Assembly: GCA_000419465.1 (NCBI GenBank)
Contig: ATTB01000001.1
Span: forward strand, 124,001-188,000
From: an alpha proteobacterium SCGC AAA028-C07
GTDB lineage: Bacteria > Pseudomonadota > Alphaproteobacteria > Pelagibacterales > Pelagibacteraceae
DNA length: 64,000 nt
Direction: 5' to 3'
Part shown: positions 26,347 to 36,873 of the stretch, in pieces
Numbering within the stretch: the first letter of the stretch is position 1
Layout: each line of letters opens with the position of its first letter
Translations under genes and position numbers: made by a program
Notes under the pieces: model-generated
The model's input: only the letters and a program-made list of their open reading frames with translations
Told to the model about the DNA's origin: nothing
The model's database searches: none

Positions 26347-27255
26347 ATGAAAGAAAGTTTAATTAATAAACTTAATATATTAAAAAACTCTTTTTCTATT
26401 AAAGAAAATTTAAATAAAAATTTTAAAAATATTTACTTAAAGATTGCAGAATTAATTTTCCTAAAAAAAACTTCTTTAAGAAAACCTTTAATTATTGGTT
26501 TAGCTGGAGGACAAGGTTCAGGAAAAACAACTTTTGCTCAGTTTTTAAAATTAATTTTAGAGAATAGATATAATTTAAAAACAATTTCAGTTTCCATTGA
26601 TGATATTTACAAAACTAAGAAGGAAAGAATAAAAATATCAAAAAAAATAAATAAGCTATTTCTTATAAGAGGAGTTCCGGGAACTCATGACGTTAATTTT
26701 TTAACTAAGTTTTTTACTGCATTAAAAAACAATTCTCTTAATAAATATTTTTTAATCCCAAAATTTGATAAATCCATAGATGATAGATTACCAAAAAATA
26801 AATGGCATTATGTAGATAAAAAAATAGATATATTTATATTAGAAGGATGGTGTGTAGGAGCTAGAGCTGAAGAGAATAATCGCAATTTAAAAAAACCTAT
26901 TAACAAATTAGAGGCCTTAGAAGATAAAAATTTCAAATGGAGATTTAAGGTTAATCATCAATTAAAGAATGATTATAAGGAATTATTTTCATTTATTGAT
27001 TTAATGATTTATTTAAAAGTTCCTAATTTTAATAAAGTTTTAACCTGGAGAGGTCTACAAGAGAAAAAATTAGCTTATTTGAGAAAAAATATATCTAAAA
27101 ATAAAAATAAAATAATGTCTGAGAGTGAAATTAAAAGATTTATAATGTTTTATGAGAGAATAACTAAAAAGATGCTCATAGATATGCCTAAATTTGCTGA
27201 TATAATTGTACCCATTAGCTCAAATCATCAACCTAAAAAAATTATATTAAACTAG
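26347..27255 (+). CDS. D-glycerate 3-kinase-like P-loop kinase
   Basis: The 302-residue protein has a Walker A loop, GLAGGQGSGKTTFAQ, near residue 52, and the phrases GVPGTHDVNF, FDKSIDDRLP, FILEGWCVGARAEENN and a closing LTWRGLQEKKL. These match the plant/cyanobacterial glycerate kinase (GLYK) group related to uridine kinase. It would make 3-phosphoglycerate from glycerate in the glyoxylate or photorespiration-like route. A TTG stands one codon earlier; the ATG at 26347 is the natural start. tolC follows directly. Confidence 0.85.
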   Translation: MKESLINKLNILKNSFSIKENLNKNFKNIYLKIAELIFLKKTSLRKPLIIGLAGGQGSGKTTFAQFLKLILENRYNLKTISVSIDDIYKTKKERIKISKKINKLFLIRGVPGTHDVNFLTKFFTALKNNSLNKYFLIPKFDKSIDDRLPKNKWHYVDKKIDIFILEGWCVGARAEENNRNLKKPINKLEALEDKNFKWRFKVNHQLKNDYKELFSFIDLMIYLKVPNFNKVLTWRGLQEKKLAYLRKNISKNKNKIMSESEIKRFIMFYERITKKMLIDMPKFADIIVPISSNHQPKKIILN

Positions 27256-28602
27256 ATGAGTTTTTTTAAAAAATTTTATTTTTTAATTTTTTTTATAAGC
27301 ACGAGTGCTTATGCAGTTGAAAATATTAATAAATCTTTAATAGCTGCGTACTTAAATAATCCAAAACTTAACGCTGAAAGAGAGAGAACTAAAGCTGTCG
27401 ATGAGAATTTGGTTCAGGCTTTTAGTGCGTTTAAACCAACAGTTACTATCTCTGCTTATAAAAGCGATACAGACAGTTCTAAAATAACAACTTCAACAGG
27501 TTCTTCTTCGCCTTCAACTAATGCACAGACAACCGCCAAATCAATTACTATTGAACAAAAAATATTTAATTTTGATGATATGTATAATTATCAAAAAGAA
27601 AAAAGTTCTGTTGAAATAGCCAGGTATACTTTAAAAAAAGTAGAACAAGATGTTATTCTCGAAGCAGTAGAAGCTTATACTGGAACACTTCTTGCTCAAA
27701 AGAAAGTTATTTTTAGTAAAGAAAATTTAGACTTGTCTGAAAAACAAGTTGAATTAGACAAAAGTAGATTAGAGCGAGGAATAATTACAATTTCTGACTT
27801 AGCGCAATCAGAAAGTTCGTTGGCTGCAGCACAATCTAACTTATTAAACGTTGAAAATGAACTGCTGATTACTAAAAAAAATTTTAAAAATGTTGTAGGT
27901 TATGATCCTGTAGATTTAGAAGAAATAACTAATTTAAATTTAACTTTACCAAAATCTTTAGAGGAAACTTCAGTATCTGCACAAAAAGAAAATCCTATTT
28001 TAAAGATTTCCGAATTCTCCCTTAAAAAAGCAGAAGACGAACATAAAATAGCTATAGCTGAACTTTCCCCAACGTTTAGTTTGTCATTAGATATAACTGA
28101 TTATGATGGCTACAGTTCAAGTATAGACAAAACAAAACAATCAGTTGCAAAAGCGCAAGCTTCAATTCCTCTTTATCAAGGAGGAAAACAAACGTCGTTA
28201 ATTATACAAAAGAGATCTTTGTTAGATAGCGCTGAACTAGATCTGCAAACTTCTAAAAATATTGTGGATAGAGATTCTTATTCTGCATGGTCCAATTTTA
28301 AACTTGCCATAAGTAATTTTGAATTAACAAAGTTAAGAGTAAAAGCATCCGAAATTGCTTACGAAGGTATTATTCAAGAGTATGAGGCTGGATCAAGATC
28401 AACATTGGATGTCATTACATCAAGATCTACATTGCTTGAATCAAGAGTAAATAATGCAATTTCTGATAAGGACAGAATTGTTTCTCAATTTAAACTTTTG
28501 TCTTCAGTAGGCAATCTTACTGCAAAAAATTTAGCTTTAGAGACAAAGCTTTACGATCCTAACAATTATCCAAATAAGAGTTGGATAAGACATATTTTTT
28601 AG
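27256..28602 (+). CDS. tolC: TolC-family outer membrane efflux protein
   Basis: The 448-residue protein begins with a signal peptide cleaved after SAYA (residue 20). Two tandem halves follow with long coiled-coil helices (about 45-220 and 250-430) and beta segments such as SITIEQKIFNFDD and AQASIPLYQGGKQT that line the trimeric barrel. The asparagine- and alanine-rich helices and GSRSTLDVITSRSTLLESR near the end are typical of TolC. It is the outer-membrane exit duct for type I secretion and RND pumps. The ATG lies directly after the kinase stop. Confidence 0.92.
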   Translation: MSFFKKFYFLIFFISTSAYAVENINKSLIAAYLNNPKLNAERERTKAVDENLVQAFSAFKPTVTISAYKSDTDSSKITTSTGSSSPSTNAQTTAKSITIEQKIFNFDDMYNYQKEKSSVEIARYTLKKVEQDVILEAVEAYTGTLLAQKKVIFSKENLDLSEKQVELDKSRLERGIITISDLAQSESSLAAAQSNLLNVENELLITKKNFKNVVGYDPVDLEEITNLNLTLPKSLEETSVSAQKENPILKISEFSLKKAEDEHKIAIAELSPTFSLSLDITDYDGYSSSIDKTKQSVAKAQASIPLYQGGKQTSLIIQKRSLLDSAELDLQTSKNIVDRDSYSAWSNFKLAISNFELTKLRVKASEIAYEGIIQEYEAGSRSTLDVITSRSTLLESRVNNAISDKDRIVSQFKLLSSVGNLTAKNLALETKLYDPNNYPNKSWIRHIF

Positions 28603-28634
28603 TAAAAAATACATATATTTCAACTATTTATTAA

Positions 28635-28640
28635 TATAAT
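28635..28640 (+). promoter_or_regulatory. Candidate -10 box for recA
   Basis: TATAAT occurs here in the 113 bases between tolC and recA, 75 bases ahead of the recA ATG. Transcription would begin near 28647, immediately before the candidate LexA site. There is no good -35 match at 16-18 bases, so the assignment rests on the perfect -10 and its position alone. Confidence 0.4.
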
Positions 28641-28649
28641 TGAATAAAA

Positions 28650-28664
28650 GAACAAAATGTGTAC
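28650..28664 (+). promoter_or_regulatory. Candidate LexA (SOS) box before recA
   Basis: GAAC-N7-GTAC differs in one base from the alphaproteobacterial LexA operator GAAC-N7-GAAC. It sits just downstream of the perfect -10 TATAAT and 51 bases before the recA ATG, where a repressor would block transcription. recA is a classical SOS gene. One mismatch and the AT-rich background leave doubt. Confidence 0.45.
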
Positions 28665-28715
28665 ATTTGTTTTATTGAGTCGTTAGACAATAAAAATAAA
28701 TTAAAAAGGAATAAA

Positions 28716-29816
28716 ATGACTAAAAACACACTTAAAGTAGTAAACACAGAGAAGACAGAGGATAAAAAAGAAAAGCAAAAAGCATTAGACGCTGCAATAA
28801 GTCAGATAGATCAAAATTACGGAAAAGGCTCTGTAATGAGACTAGGGCAGTCCAGAGTTCTTGATATAGAATCTATATCAACTGGATCATTAGGATTAGA
28901 TCTTGCACTTGGAATTGGTGGTCTTCCGAAAAGTAGAATTGTTGAAATTTACGGACCAGAATCATCTGGGAAAACTACTCTATCATTACAGGTTATTGCT
29001 GAAGCGCAAAAAAAAGGTGGAATTTGTGCATTCATTGATGCAGAGCACGCTCTTGATCCTGTTTATGCAAAAAAATTAGGCGTTAACACAACTGAATTAT
29101 TGATTTCACAACCAGATACAGGCGAACAAGCACTTGAGATTGCAGACACTCTAGTTAGATCGGGATCTATTTCTGTTCTAGTTGTAGATTCTGTGGCCGC
29201 TTTAACACCTAGAGCAGAGCTAGAAGGAGAAATGGGAGATCATCATATGGGTTTACAAGCTCGATTAATGAGTCAGGCTCTAAGAAAGTTAACAGGTTCA
29301 GTTTCTAAGACAAACACTATGATTATTTTTATTAATCAAATAAGAATGAAAATAGGAGTTATGTTTGGCAGCCCAGAAACAACTGCTGGAGGAAACGCTC
29401 TTAAATTTTATTCGTCCGTAAGATTAGACATTAGAAGAATAGGAGCAATTAAAGACAAGGAAGAGATAATTGGCAACCAAACACGAGTTAAAGTTGTAAA
29501 AAATAAAGTTGCCCCTCCATTTAAAGTAGTTGAGTTTGATATTATGTACGGCGAAGGTATTAGCAAACTGGGAGAAGTTGTTGATTTAGCAGCAAAAGCA
29601 AACATTATAGAAAAAGCTGGAGCATGGTATTCCTATAAAGGCGAAAAAGTAGGACAAGGTAGAGAAAATGTTAAGCAATACCTAAAACTAAATCCAAAGA
29701 TTGCAGCTGAGATTGAAATGGCAGTTAGAACAAATGCTAAACTAATTTCAGAAAAATTAAGCGATCATTCAGAGAATATTTCTGAAGAAAAAGAAGATAT
29801 CAAAGAAGATAATTAA
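28716..29816 (+). CDS. recA: Recombinase RecA
   Basis: From the ATG at 28716 the protein has 366 residues. Walker A is [11 protein letters not shown], followed by [23 protein letters not shown] and the DNA-binding loops ([13 protein letters not shown], and the [20 protein letters not shown] segment). It forms filaments on single-stranded DNA for recombination and for LexA self-cleavage. The frame is open 19 codons further up to 28659, but the AAGGA ribosome site at 28706-28710 and the usual RecA N-terminus favour 28716. The longer version would read through the candidate LexA box. An intrinsic terminator follows. Confidence 0.97.
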   Translation: MTKNTLKVVNTEKTEDKKEKQKALDAAISQIDQNYGKGSVMRLGQSRVLDIESISTGSLGLDLALGIGGLPKSRIVEIYGPESSGKTTLSLQVIAEAQKKGGICAFIDAEHALDPVYAKKLGVNTTELLISQPDTGEQALEIADTLVRSGSISVLVVDSVAALTPRAELEGEMGDHHMGLQARLMSQALRKLTGSVSKTNTMIIFINQIRMKIGVMFGSPETTAGGNALKFYSSVRLDIRRIGAIKDKEEIIGNQTRVKVVKNKVAPPFKVVEFDIMYGEGISKLGEVVDLAAKANIIEKAGAWYSYKGEKVGQGRENVKQYLKLNPKIAAEIEMAVRTNAKLISEKLSDHSENISEEKEDIKEDN

Positions 29817-29857
29817 GCTTAGTAAACCTAAAGTTAAATATTCCCAATACATTAATT

Positions 29858-29885
29858 AAAGGCGCTTTTAAAAAGGCGCCTTTAG
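29858..29885 (+). terminator. Intrinsic terminator of recA
   Basis: AAAGGCGC at 29858-29865 and GCGCCTTT at 29876-29883 form a perfect eight-pair stem around a ten-base loop, 41 bases after the recA stop. The T-tract that follows is short (TTT then A), so termination may be incomplete. It separates recA from alaS on the same strand. Confidence 0.7.
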
Positions 29886-29925
29886 CATTCTAGACATATA
29901 TATAAAAAGTTGTATCTATAAGTAG

Positions 29926-32604
29926 ATGGGTACAAAAACACTTACAGAATGTAGAAGCACTTTTAAGAATTTTTTTGCAAAAAATTCTCACCAGATAGTA
30001 GATTCTAGTCCCCTAGTTCCACAAAACGATCCAACATTAATGTTTACTAACTCAGGAATGGTTCAGTTTAAAAATGTTTTTACAGGTTTGGAAAAACTTC
30101 CTTTTAAGAGAGCAACAACTTCTCAAAAATGCGTTAGAGCTGGCGGGAAGCATAACGATTTAGAAAATGTAGGTTACACTCCGCGACACCATACTTTTTT
30201 TGAGATGCTTGGAAATTTTTCATTTGGAGATTATTTTAAAGAATCTGCAATTAATTTTGCTTGGGAATTAATTACTAAAGACTACGGAATTTCTAAAGAG
30301 AAGCTAACAGTAACAGTTTTTCACGAAGATGATGAGGCATTTAATTTATGGAAAAAAATTGCAGGTTTGCAGGATAGTCGAATTATAAGAATTAAAACAA
30401 ACGATAATTTTTGGTCCATGGGAGACACAGGCCCATGTGGTCCTTGTTCTGAAATTTTTTATGATCATGGAGAACAACTAAAAGGAGGGCCTCCTGGTTC
30501 TGTAGATCAAGATGGAAATAGATTTGTAGAAATTTGGAATCTTGTATTTATGCAATTTGAACAAATTTCAAAAGATAAAAGAGTTAATTTACCAAAACCT
30601 TCGGTGGATACAGGAATGGGGTTAGAAAGGATCGCTGCAGTATTGCAGGGTACTCATGATAATTATCAAATAGATTTATTTAAAAATATAATTAAGTCAG
30701 CAGAAAATTATATTAATATAAAAGTTTCAGACAAAAATATACCAAGCTACAGAGTTATTGCTGATCACTTAAGAGCAACAGCATTTTTAATAGCAGATGG
30801 AGTTCTACCTTCAAATGAAGGAAGAGGATATGTTCTAAGAAGAATTATGCGAAGAGCTATGCGTCATGCATTTACTTTGGGTTCAGATTTACCAGTTCTT
30901 TATAAAGTTCTTCCAACTCTTATCTCAGAAATGAGCTCTGAATATCCAGAACTGAAAAGAGCAGATTCTTTAATTTCTGAAAATTTAAAGTTAGAGGAAG
31001 AAAGATTTTCTATAATGCTTAAAAACGGAATGAAAATATTAAATACAGAAATTGTTAATATAAAAAATAATAAACTTTCAGGAGAATTAGCTTTTAAATT
31101 ATATGACACATATGGATTTCCGTTAGATCTTACACAGGATTTTTTAAAAGATAAAAAGATATCCGTAGATGAAGATCAGTTTAATGTTTTAATGTTAGAA
31201 AGTAAAAAAATTGCTAGAGCTTCATGGAAAGGTTCTGGCTCAGATCAAACTTCAAAAATATGGTTTGAACTTAAGGAAAAGTGCGGTCCTACGGAATTTT
31301 TAGGATACAATTCCGAAGCTTCTCAAGGAGTTATTTTATCAATAGTTAATATTGATAAAGAAATTGATAGTTCAAATAAAAATTTAGATTTAGCTCTTAT
31401 CTTAAATCAAACTATATTTTACGGAGAGTCTGGAGGTCAGATCGGAGATAAAGGTTATATTTCTAATAATAATTTTAAATTTGAAGTAACAGATACAAAA
31501 AAAATGTTTGGTGATCTTTATATCCACTATGGAAAACTTATTTCAGGTGAGATTAAAAAAGGCGACCAGGTAGATCTTAAGATAGATTCAGTTAAAAGAC
31601 AGAATATTAGAGCCAATCATTCCGCAACACATTTACTTCATGAATCATTAAGAAGAATTCTTGGAAAGCATGTTTCTCAAAAAGGATCATACGTTGGCCC
31701 AGATAGATTAAGATTTGATTTTAGTCATAACAAACCAATAACAGATGAAGAAATGATCAAGATTAATGATTGTGTTAATAAAATTATTGAACAAAAATCT
31801 GATGTTCAAACTAGACTTATGACTCCAAAAGCTGCGGTTTCTGAAGGAGCGTTGGCATTATTTGGTGAAAAATACGGAGAAGAGGTAAGAGTTTTAACAA
31901 TGGGCACTGATGGCAATAAAGCTTTTTCCATAGAATTGTGTGGTGGAACACATGTTAAAAATACACATGAAATTGGAAGATTTTCAGTTGTGAGCCAATC
32001 TCCTGTTGCAGCAGGGGTAAGAAGAGTTGAGGCTTTAAGAGATGCTCAATTAGCAGAGTACTTAAAAAATAGAGCAAATGAAAAAGATGAAATCAATCAA
32101 AGCAAAATAGCTCAAATCAATGAATTAGAAAAAAAAATAAAAGATTTAGGAGGCAATATTAATGAAATTAAAGAAGAAGATTTTTCAGCAAGAACTATAG
32201 TTTTAAAAAAAACTTTAGAGGATTTAGAAGTTAAAAATATATTATTAGATAAAAGCAAAAATATAATCAAAGATATTAACCACAATAAAATAAGCATTAG
32301 ATTTCAAAGATTATTAGATTATCCAGTAAAAAGAATTCAGAATTTTGTTGAAGAACAAAAAAAACAATCAATTAAAAAAATTATTATTTTATATTCTGTA
32401 AATGATGGAAAAGTTACGGTTGCAGTTGGAGTAACTAATGATTTAATTAATGAATACGATGCCTCAAAATTAGCTAAAGAAATAGGAGTAATTTTAGGTG
32501 GAAAAGGTGGAGGCGGAAGAAAAGATTTTGCCCAAGCTAGCGGTGGTGCAAATAGTTCGAAAATCGAAAGTTCTTTTGAAGAAATTTTAAAAAAAATTAA
32601 TTAA
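29926..32604 (+). CDS. alaS: Alanyl-tRNA synthetase
   Basis: The 892-residue enzyme charges tRNA-Ala. The class II catalytic domain shows [16 protein letters not shown] and the [22 protein letters not shown] segment. The editing domain has the zinc site [11 protein letters not shown] and CGGTHV. A C-terminal oligomerisation domain ends with [17 protein letters not shown]. The length is normal. The stop codon shares TTAA with the convergent icd gene, so no room is left for a separate terminator. Confidence 0.98.
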   Translation: MGTKTLTECRSTFKNFFAKNSHQIVDSSPLVPQNDPTLMFTNSGMVQFKNVFTGLEKLPFKRATTSQKCVRAGGKHNDLENVGYTPRHHTFFEMLGNFSFGDYFKESAINFAWELITKDYGISKEKLTVTVFHEDDEAFNLWKKIAGLQDSRIIRIKTNDNFWSMGDTGPCGPCSEIFYDHGEQLKGGPPGSVDQDGNRFVEIWNLVFMQFEQISKDKRVNLPKPSVDTGMGLERIAAVLQGTHDNYQIDLFKNIIKSAENYINIKVSDKNIPSYRVIADHLRATAFLIADGVLPSNEGRGYVLRRIMRRAMRHAFTLGSDLPVLYKVLPTLISEMSSEYPELKRADSLISENLKLEEERFSIMLKNGMKILNTEIVNIKNNKLSGELAFKLYDTYGFPLDLTQDFLKDKKISVDEDQFNVLMLESKKIARASWKGSGSDQTSKIWFELKEKCGPTEFLGYNSEASQGVILSIVNIDKEIDSSNKNLDLALILNQTIFYGESGGQIGDKGYISNNNFKFEVTDTKKMFGDLYIHYGKLISGEIKKGDQVDLKIDSVKRQNIRANHSATHLLHESLRRILGKHVSQKGSYVGPDRLRFDFSHNKPITDEEMIKINDCVNKIIEQKSDVQTRLMTPKAAVSEGALALFGEKYGEEVRVLTMGTDGNKAFSIELCGGTHVKNTHEIGRFSVVSQSPVAAGVRRVEALRDAQLAEYLKNRANEKDEINQSKIAQINELEKKIKDLGGNINEIKEEDFSARTIVLKKTLEDLEVKNILLDKSKNIIKDINHNKISIRFQRLLDYPVKRIQNFVEEQKKQSIKKIIILYSVNDGKVTVAVGVTNDLINEYDASKLAKEIGVILGGKGGGGRKDFAQASGGANSSKIESSFEEILKKIN

Positions 32605-33815
32605 TTTAATTCTTTTTTAAGATTAGAATTTATAGTTTCCAAAAATTCAGTTGTAGTTTGATATTTTGCATCTTTATTAATTAAAACAGCAAGATCTTTT
32701 GTCATATATCCTTTTTCTACGCTGGCAACACAAACTTTTTCTAAAGTATTAGAAAATTTTATTAATTCGTTATTACCATCTAACTTTCCTCTATGAGCCA
32801 GTCCTCTTGTCCACGCAAAAATAGAAGCTATAGGATTAGTAGATGTTTGTTTTCCTTTTTGGTGCTCTCTATAATGTCTAGTCACGGTTCCATGAGCAGC
32901 TTCAGCCTCAACAGTTTTTCCATCAGGAGTCATTAATACACTAGTCATTAAACCCAAGGATCCAAACCCTTGAGCAACAGTATCTGACTGAACATCGCCA
33001 TCATAATTTTTACAAGCCCAAACATATTTTCCACTCCACTTCATGGCGCATGCAACCATGTCATCTATTAATCTGTGTTCATAGGTGATTCCGATTTCAT
33101 TAAATTTTGATTTAAATTCTTTTTCATAAATTTCTTGGAAAAGATCTTTAAATCTCCCATCATAAGCTTTTAGGATTGTATTCTTTGTAGATAAATAAAC
33201 TGGCCATTTTCTTAAAATTCCATAATTCATACATGCTCTTGCAAAATCTCTTATTGAATCATCTAAGTTATACATAGCAAGCGCAACACCTGGACTTGTA
33301 AAATTAAAAACTTCATGTTCAATTGTTTGTTTATTATCTTCTGATACCCATTGAATTTTAAGTTTACCCTTTCCTGGAACTTTAAAATCTGTCGCTTTGT
33401 ATTGATCTCCAAAAGAATGTCTTCCAATCACTATAGGATCTGTCCAAGAAGGAACTAATTTTGGAATATTTTTACAAATAATAGGCTCTCTAAATATAGT
33501 CCCGCCTAATATATTTCTGATAGTCCCATTTGGAGACTTCCACATTTTTTTAAGATTAAATTCTTTTACTCTTTCTTCATCTGGAGTGATTGTTGCGCAC
33601 TTAACTCCAACACCATATTTCTTAATTGCATTAGCAGAATCAATTGTTATCTGATCGTCAGTTTTATCTCTACTTTCCATGCCCAAATCAAAATATTTAA
33701 GGTCTATATCAAGATAAGGAAGTATTAGTTTTTGCTTAATAAAATCCCAAATAATCCTTGTCATTTCATCCCCATCAAGCTCAACAACGGAATTCTTTAC
33801 TTTAATTTTTGACAT
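32601..33815 (-). CDS. icd: NADP-dependent isocitrate dehydrogenase, eukaryote-like homodimeric type
   Basis: The 404-residue enzyme decarboxylates isocitrate to 2-oxoglutarate in the TCA cycle. Sequences such as [54 protein letters not shown] and [35 protein letters not shown] match the subfamily shared by mitochondria and many alphaproteobacteria, not the E. coli type. It is a single gene, with 63 bases between its start and psd on the other strand. Confidence 0.97.
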   Translation of the reverse strand: MSKIKVKNSVVELDGDEMTRIIWDFIKQKLILPYLDIDLKYFDLGMESRDKTDDQITIDSANAIKKYGVGVKCATITPDEERVKEFNLKKMWKSPNGTIRNILGGTIFREPIICKNIPKLVPSWTDPIVIGRHSFGDQYKATDFKVPGKGKLKIQWVSEDNKQTIEHEVFNFTSPGVALAMYNLDDSIRDFARACMNYGILRKWPVYLSTKNTILKAYDGRFKDLFQEIYEKEFKSKFNEIGITYEHRLIDDMVACAMKWSGKYVWACKNYDGDVQSDTVAQGFGSLGLMTSVLMTPDGKTVEAEAAHGTVTRHYREHQKGKQTSTNPIASIFAWTRGLAHRGKLDGNNELIKFSNTLEKVCVASVEKGYMTKDLAVLINKDAKYQTTTEFLETINSNLKKELN

Positions 33816-33878
33816 AATTTTTTTTGATATTAATAAAAAATATTTTTATATAGTATGTTTTTAACTAATTAAATAATT

Positions 33879-34529
33879 ATGTTAGATATTATTTTTCCAC
33901 CAATTCATAGAGAAGGTTATAGAATGCTAGTAATAGCAGTAATAGTTACTATGCTATTAATTTTAATTAACAAACTTTTAGGCGTTATTGGTTTTATTTT
34001 AACAATTTGGGTTTATTATTTTTTTAGAGATCCAGAAAGATATCCTATTAACGACGATAGTTTTTTAGTTAGCCCAGCTGACGGAGTGATAAGTCTAATA
34101 GCAAATGTTAGGGGTCCAAAAGAACTTAATATGGAAAATAAAGAATATCAAAGAGTGAGTGTGTTTATGAATGTTTTTAATTGCCATGTTAACAGAGTTC
34201 CTGTTACCGGAAAAATAGATGAAATATTTTATAAACCAGGAAAATTTATTGACGCTTCTTTAGATAAGGCCAGTGAGGACAATGAAAGAAATTTAATTAA
34301 ATATTCTAATAACTCAGGAAAAACTTTTGCAATTGTTCAGATAGCAGGTTTGGTAGCGCGAAGAATTGTTTGTGAAGTTAAACAAGGTCAAAATTTAAAC
34401 CAGGGTGATAGAATTGGAATTATAAGATTTGGTAGCAGAGTTGATCTTTATTTTGACAATGATTACAAACTTTTAGCAAAACAAGGACAGACAGTAGTTG
34501 CTGGTGAAAGTTTACTAGCAAAAATTTAG
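33879..34529 (+). CDS. psd: Phosphatidylserine decarboxylase proenzyme, short form
   Basis: The 216-residue protein makes phosphatidylethanolamine from phosphatidylserine. After an N-terminal membrane segment (about 12-45), it shows FFRDPERYP, SPADGVIS, FMNVFNCHVNRVP and, near the end, FGSRVDLYF, where self-cleavage at the Gly-Ser bond yields the pyruvoyl cofactor. Length and motif fit the short alphaproteobacterial form (type II/archaeal-like). pssA follows 18 bases later, supplying its substrate from the same operon. Confidence 0.95.
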   Translation: MLDIIFPPIHREGYRMLVIAVIVTMLLILINKLLGVIGFILTIWVYYFFRDPERYPINDDSFLVSPADGVISLIANVRGPKELNMENKEYQRVSVFMNVFNCHVNRVPVTGKIDEIFYKPGKFIDASLDKASEDNERNLIKYSNNSGKTFAIVQIAGLVARRIVCEVKQGQNLNQGDRIGIIRFGSRVDLYFDNDYKLLAKQGQTVVAGESLLAKI

Positions 34530-34547
34530 TTAATATATTTTTTTAAA

Positions 34548-35306
34548 ATGATCCACCCGAGATATGTAATTCCAAGTATTATAAGTATTTTAGGTTTATG
34601 TGTTGGTATTAGTTCAATTAAGTTTGCTCTTAATTCTCAATTTGATTATGCGGTAATAGCAATTACTATTGCGTCAATCATCGACACAATAGATGGAAGA
34701 ATTGCAAGATTAATAAAAGGAACCTCAAAATTTGGTGCTGAATTAGATTCTTTAATTGATTTTATTAATTTTGGAGTAGCGCCAGCAATCACAGTTTATA
34801 TATGGATTTTAAAGGACTTGGGGAACGCTGGTTGGTTATTAGTTTTATTTCACTCAGTTGCATGTTGTTTAAGGTTGGCAAGATTTAATTTAGGATCAAA
34901 AACAAATAATGAGAAATGGCGAGAAAATTTCTTTACAGGAGTTCCATCACCAGCAGGAGCGGGAATACTGTTATTGCCATTAATTTTATCGTTAAGTGAT
35001 TTTTCGTCTAACTTTGACTATAAAAAATTAGCTATAATTTTTATAATAGCTTCAACTTTTTTAATGATTAGCAAAATTCCAACCTATTCACTAAAAGGGG
35101 TTAAAGTAAGCAGACCTTTTTTGATATTTTTATTGTTATTAATTGCTATTTATTTTGGTTCTTTGATTAATTATCCATTCAACACTCTTTTGGCTACAGG
35201 GTTTTTATATTTATCTTTGATACCAATTAGTTTTGTTCATTTTAAAATAATCAAAAAACGATCTTCAAAAGCCTCTGACAGCTTAATCTCCGAAGATTTT
35301 ATATGA
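34548..35306 (+). CDS. pssA: CDP-diacylglycerol-serine O-phosphatidyltransferase
   Basis: The 252-residue membrane protein shows the CDP-alcohol phosphotransferase motif: DTIDGRIAR, a short linker, then GAELDSLIDF, that is D-x2-D-G-x2-A-R-x8-G-x3-D-x3-D. Several further hydrophobic helices follow. It makes phosphatidylserine, which the preceding psd product decarboxylates. Its stop overlaps the start of the next gene by four bases (ATGA). Confidence 0.95.
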   Translation: MIHPRYVIPSIISILGLCVGISSIKFALNSQFDYAVIAITIASIIDTIDGRIARLIKGTSKFGAELDSLIDFINFGVAPAITVYIWILKDLGNAGWLLVLFHSVACCLRLARFNLGSKTNNEKWRENFFTGVPSPAGAGILLLPLILSLSDFSSNFDYKKLAIIFIIASTFLMISKIPTYSLKGVKVSRPFLIFLLLLIAIYFGSLINYPFNTLLATGFLYLSLIPISFVHFKIIKKRSSKASDSLISEDFI

Positions 35307-36202
35307 AAAATAGAACAATAATTTCTCTAGCAGATTCTAAGTATTTTGAACTTTTAAATGAGCTAATAGATTCAATTCTAAGCTTTAAAGAAAGCGAAAG
35401 TGTTTCAATTTGTATTTTAGATGCTGGTCTTCAGCCAGATCAAATTAAAATATTAGAAAAAAAAGTACACAAAATTGTCAAAGCAAAATGGGACATTGAA
35501 GTTCCAGAATATAAAATTAAAGGAAGAGAGTGGCTTAAAAGTCAGGTATCCAGAGCTTTTTTACCAGAATATTTTCCAGGTTTTAAAAAATATCTTTGGA
35601 TTGATGCTGACGCATGGGTAAATGATTGGTCGGCTGTTGAACTTTATTTTAAAGGAAGTGACAATCAAACTTTATCTATATCTTCTTCAGCAGATAGAGC
35701 TTATGGAAGAGTTTTAAGAGCTGATTGGATATTTAGTAATATTGCTTTTATAAGATCGCAAAATTATAAACATGCTAAAAGCTCTGGTTTCTCAAATCAA
35801 ATATCAAGAGAAGTTGCTCTCAAACCCCACTTAAATATCGGAGTATTTTGTTTAGAAAATGACACTCCTCATTGGTTAGTATGGCAAAAAAATTTAAGAC
35901 AAGCTTTAAAAAAAGGAAGGATCTTTGGTTCTGAGCAAGTAGCAATGAATATTTCAGTTTACTACGACAATATGAAAGTTGAAATATTACCGGCTTATTG
36001 CAATTGGTATGCTCTTGATAAATTAAAATACGATCAAGTTAATAAAACTTTTGTTGAAAATTATCTACCTAATCATAAAATTGGTATTATTCATTTAGCT
36101 GGTAAGCATAACGATAAATACAGACTCTCAAGTAATAATTTAATTGAAGTAATTACACTTGATAACAAGATTATTAAAACAAGCATTAGATTTATTAAGT
36201 AA
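35303..36202 (+). CDS. Putative GT8-like glycosyltransferase, function unknown
   Basis: The 299-residue soluble protein begins RTIISLADSKYFELLNELIDS and contains YLWIDADAWVND near residue 111 with a DxD metal motif, PHLNIGVFCLEND near residue 174, GSEQVAMNI near residue 211, and IIHLAGKHND near residue 267. These are the elements of family 8 retaining glycosyltransferases, such as those acting on LPS core or glycogenin, but overall similarity is only inferred. It is translationally coupled to pssA and followed after 2 bases by rlmE. Donor, acceptor and pathway are unknown. Confidence 0.65.
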   Translation: MKNRTIISLADSKYFELLNELIDSILSFKESESVSICILDAGLQPDQIKILEKKVHKIVKAKWDIEVPEYKIKGREWLKSQVSRAFLPEYFPGFKKYLWIDADAWVNDWSAVELYFKGSDNQTLSISSSADRAYGRVLRADWIFSNIAFIRSQNYKHAKSSGFSNQISREVALKPHLNIGVFCLENDTPHWLVWQKNLRQALKKGRIFGSEQVAMNISVYYDNMKVEILPAYCNWYALDKLKYDQVNKTFVENYLPNHKIGIIHLAGKHNDKYRLSSNNLIEVITLDNKIIKTSIRFIK

Positions 36203-36204
36203 TT

Positions 36205-36843
36205 TTGAAAAAATTTAAAAATAAAAATTTAACAGCAAGTTCTAAAAATTGGATTGCACGTCAATCTAGTGATCCTTATACCAAATTAGCAAAGCAAAAA
36301 GGATACAGATCTAGATCAGCTTTTAAGCTTATCGAAATTAATAAAAAATTTAAATTTTTAAAGAATAATTTAAATATTGTGGACTTGGGCAGTGCACCAG
36401 GAGGGTGGTCGCAAGTTTGTTCTGAGTATAATAAAAATGGAAAAAACTTATCTATAGATATTTTGGCTATGGATAAAATAGATAATATTTTTTTTTATAA
36501 GAAAGATTTTAATGAAACTGATTTTTTAGATTTTGTTAATAATTTTTTCGATCAAAATAAAGTTGATATCGTATTATCAGACATGGCTGTTAATACAACA
36601 GGAAATAAGGACTTAGATGCAATTAAAACTAATTCTATAGCTTTAGATGTCGTTAATTTATCTAGAGTTATTTTGAAACCAAAGTCTTCTTTATTAGTAA
36701 AAATTTTTAGTGGGAAAGATGAAAATATTCTAATTAAAAACGCTAAAGATTCATATAAAAATATAGAAAGAATTAAACCAGATTCTAGCAGAAAAGAATC
36801 TAGAGAAATGTATTTATTATGTAGAGATTTAAAAACTATTTGA
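36205..36843 (+). CDS. rlmE: 23S rRNA 2'-O-methyltransferase (U2552), TTG start
   Basis: The 212-residue enzyme methylates U2552 of 23S rRNA. It has the SAM-binding VDLGSAPGGWSQV, and the catalytic K-D-K-E set is visible: Lys in SRSAFKLIEI, Asp in VLSDMAVNTTG, Lys in LLVKIFSGKD and Glu in RKESREMYLL. The N-terminal WIARQSSDPYTKLAKQKGYRSRSA is typical. No ATG precedes this region; TTG at 36205, two bases after the previous stop, is the only reasonable start. Confidence 0.94.
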   Translation: MKKFKNKNLTASSKNWIARQSSDPYTKLAKQKGYRSRSAFKLIEINKKFKFLKNNLNIVDLGSAPGGWSQVCSEYNKNGKNLSIDILAMDKIDNIFFYKKDFNETDFLDFVNNFFDQNKVDIVLSDMAVNTTGNKDLDAIKTNSIALDVVNLSRVILKPKSSLLVKIFSGKDENILIKNAKDSYKNIERIKPDSSRKESREMYLLCRDLKTI

Positions 36844-36873
36844 CTTCAGGTTTTTAATATAATAAATTTATAC

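Noticed and set aside
28659..28715. Longer recA start (19 extra codons)
   Set aside because: No ribosome site, unusual N-terminus, and it would overlap the candidate LexA box; the ATG at 28716 has AAGGA in place.
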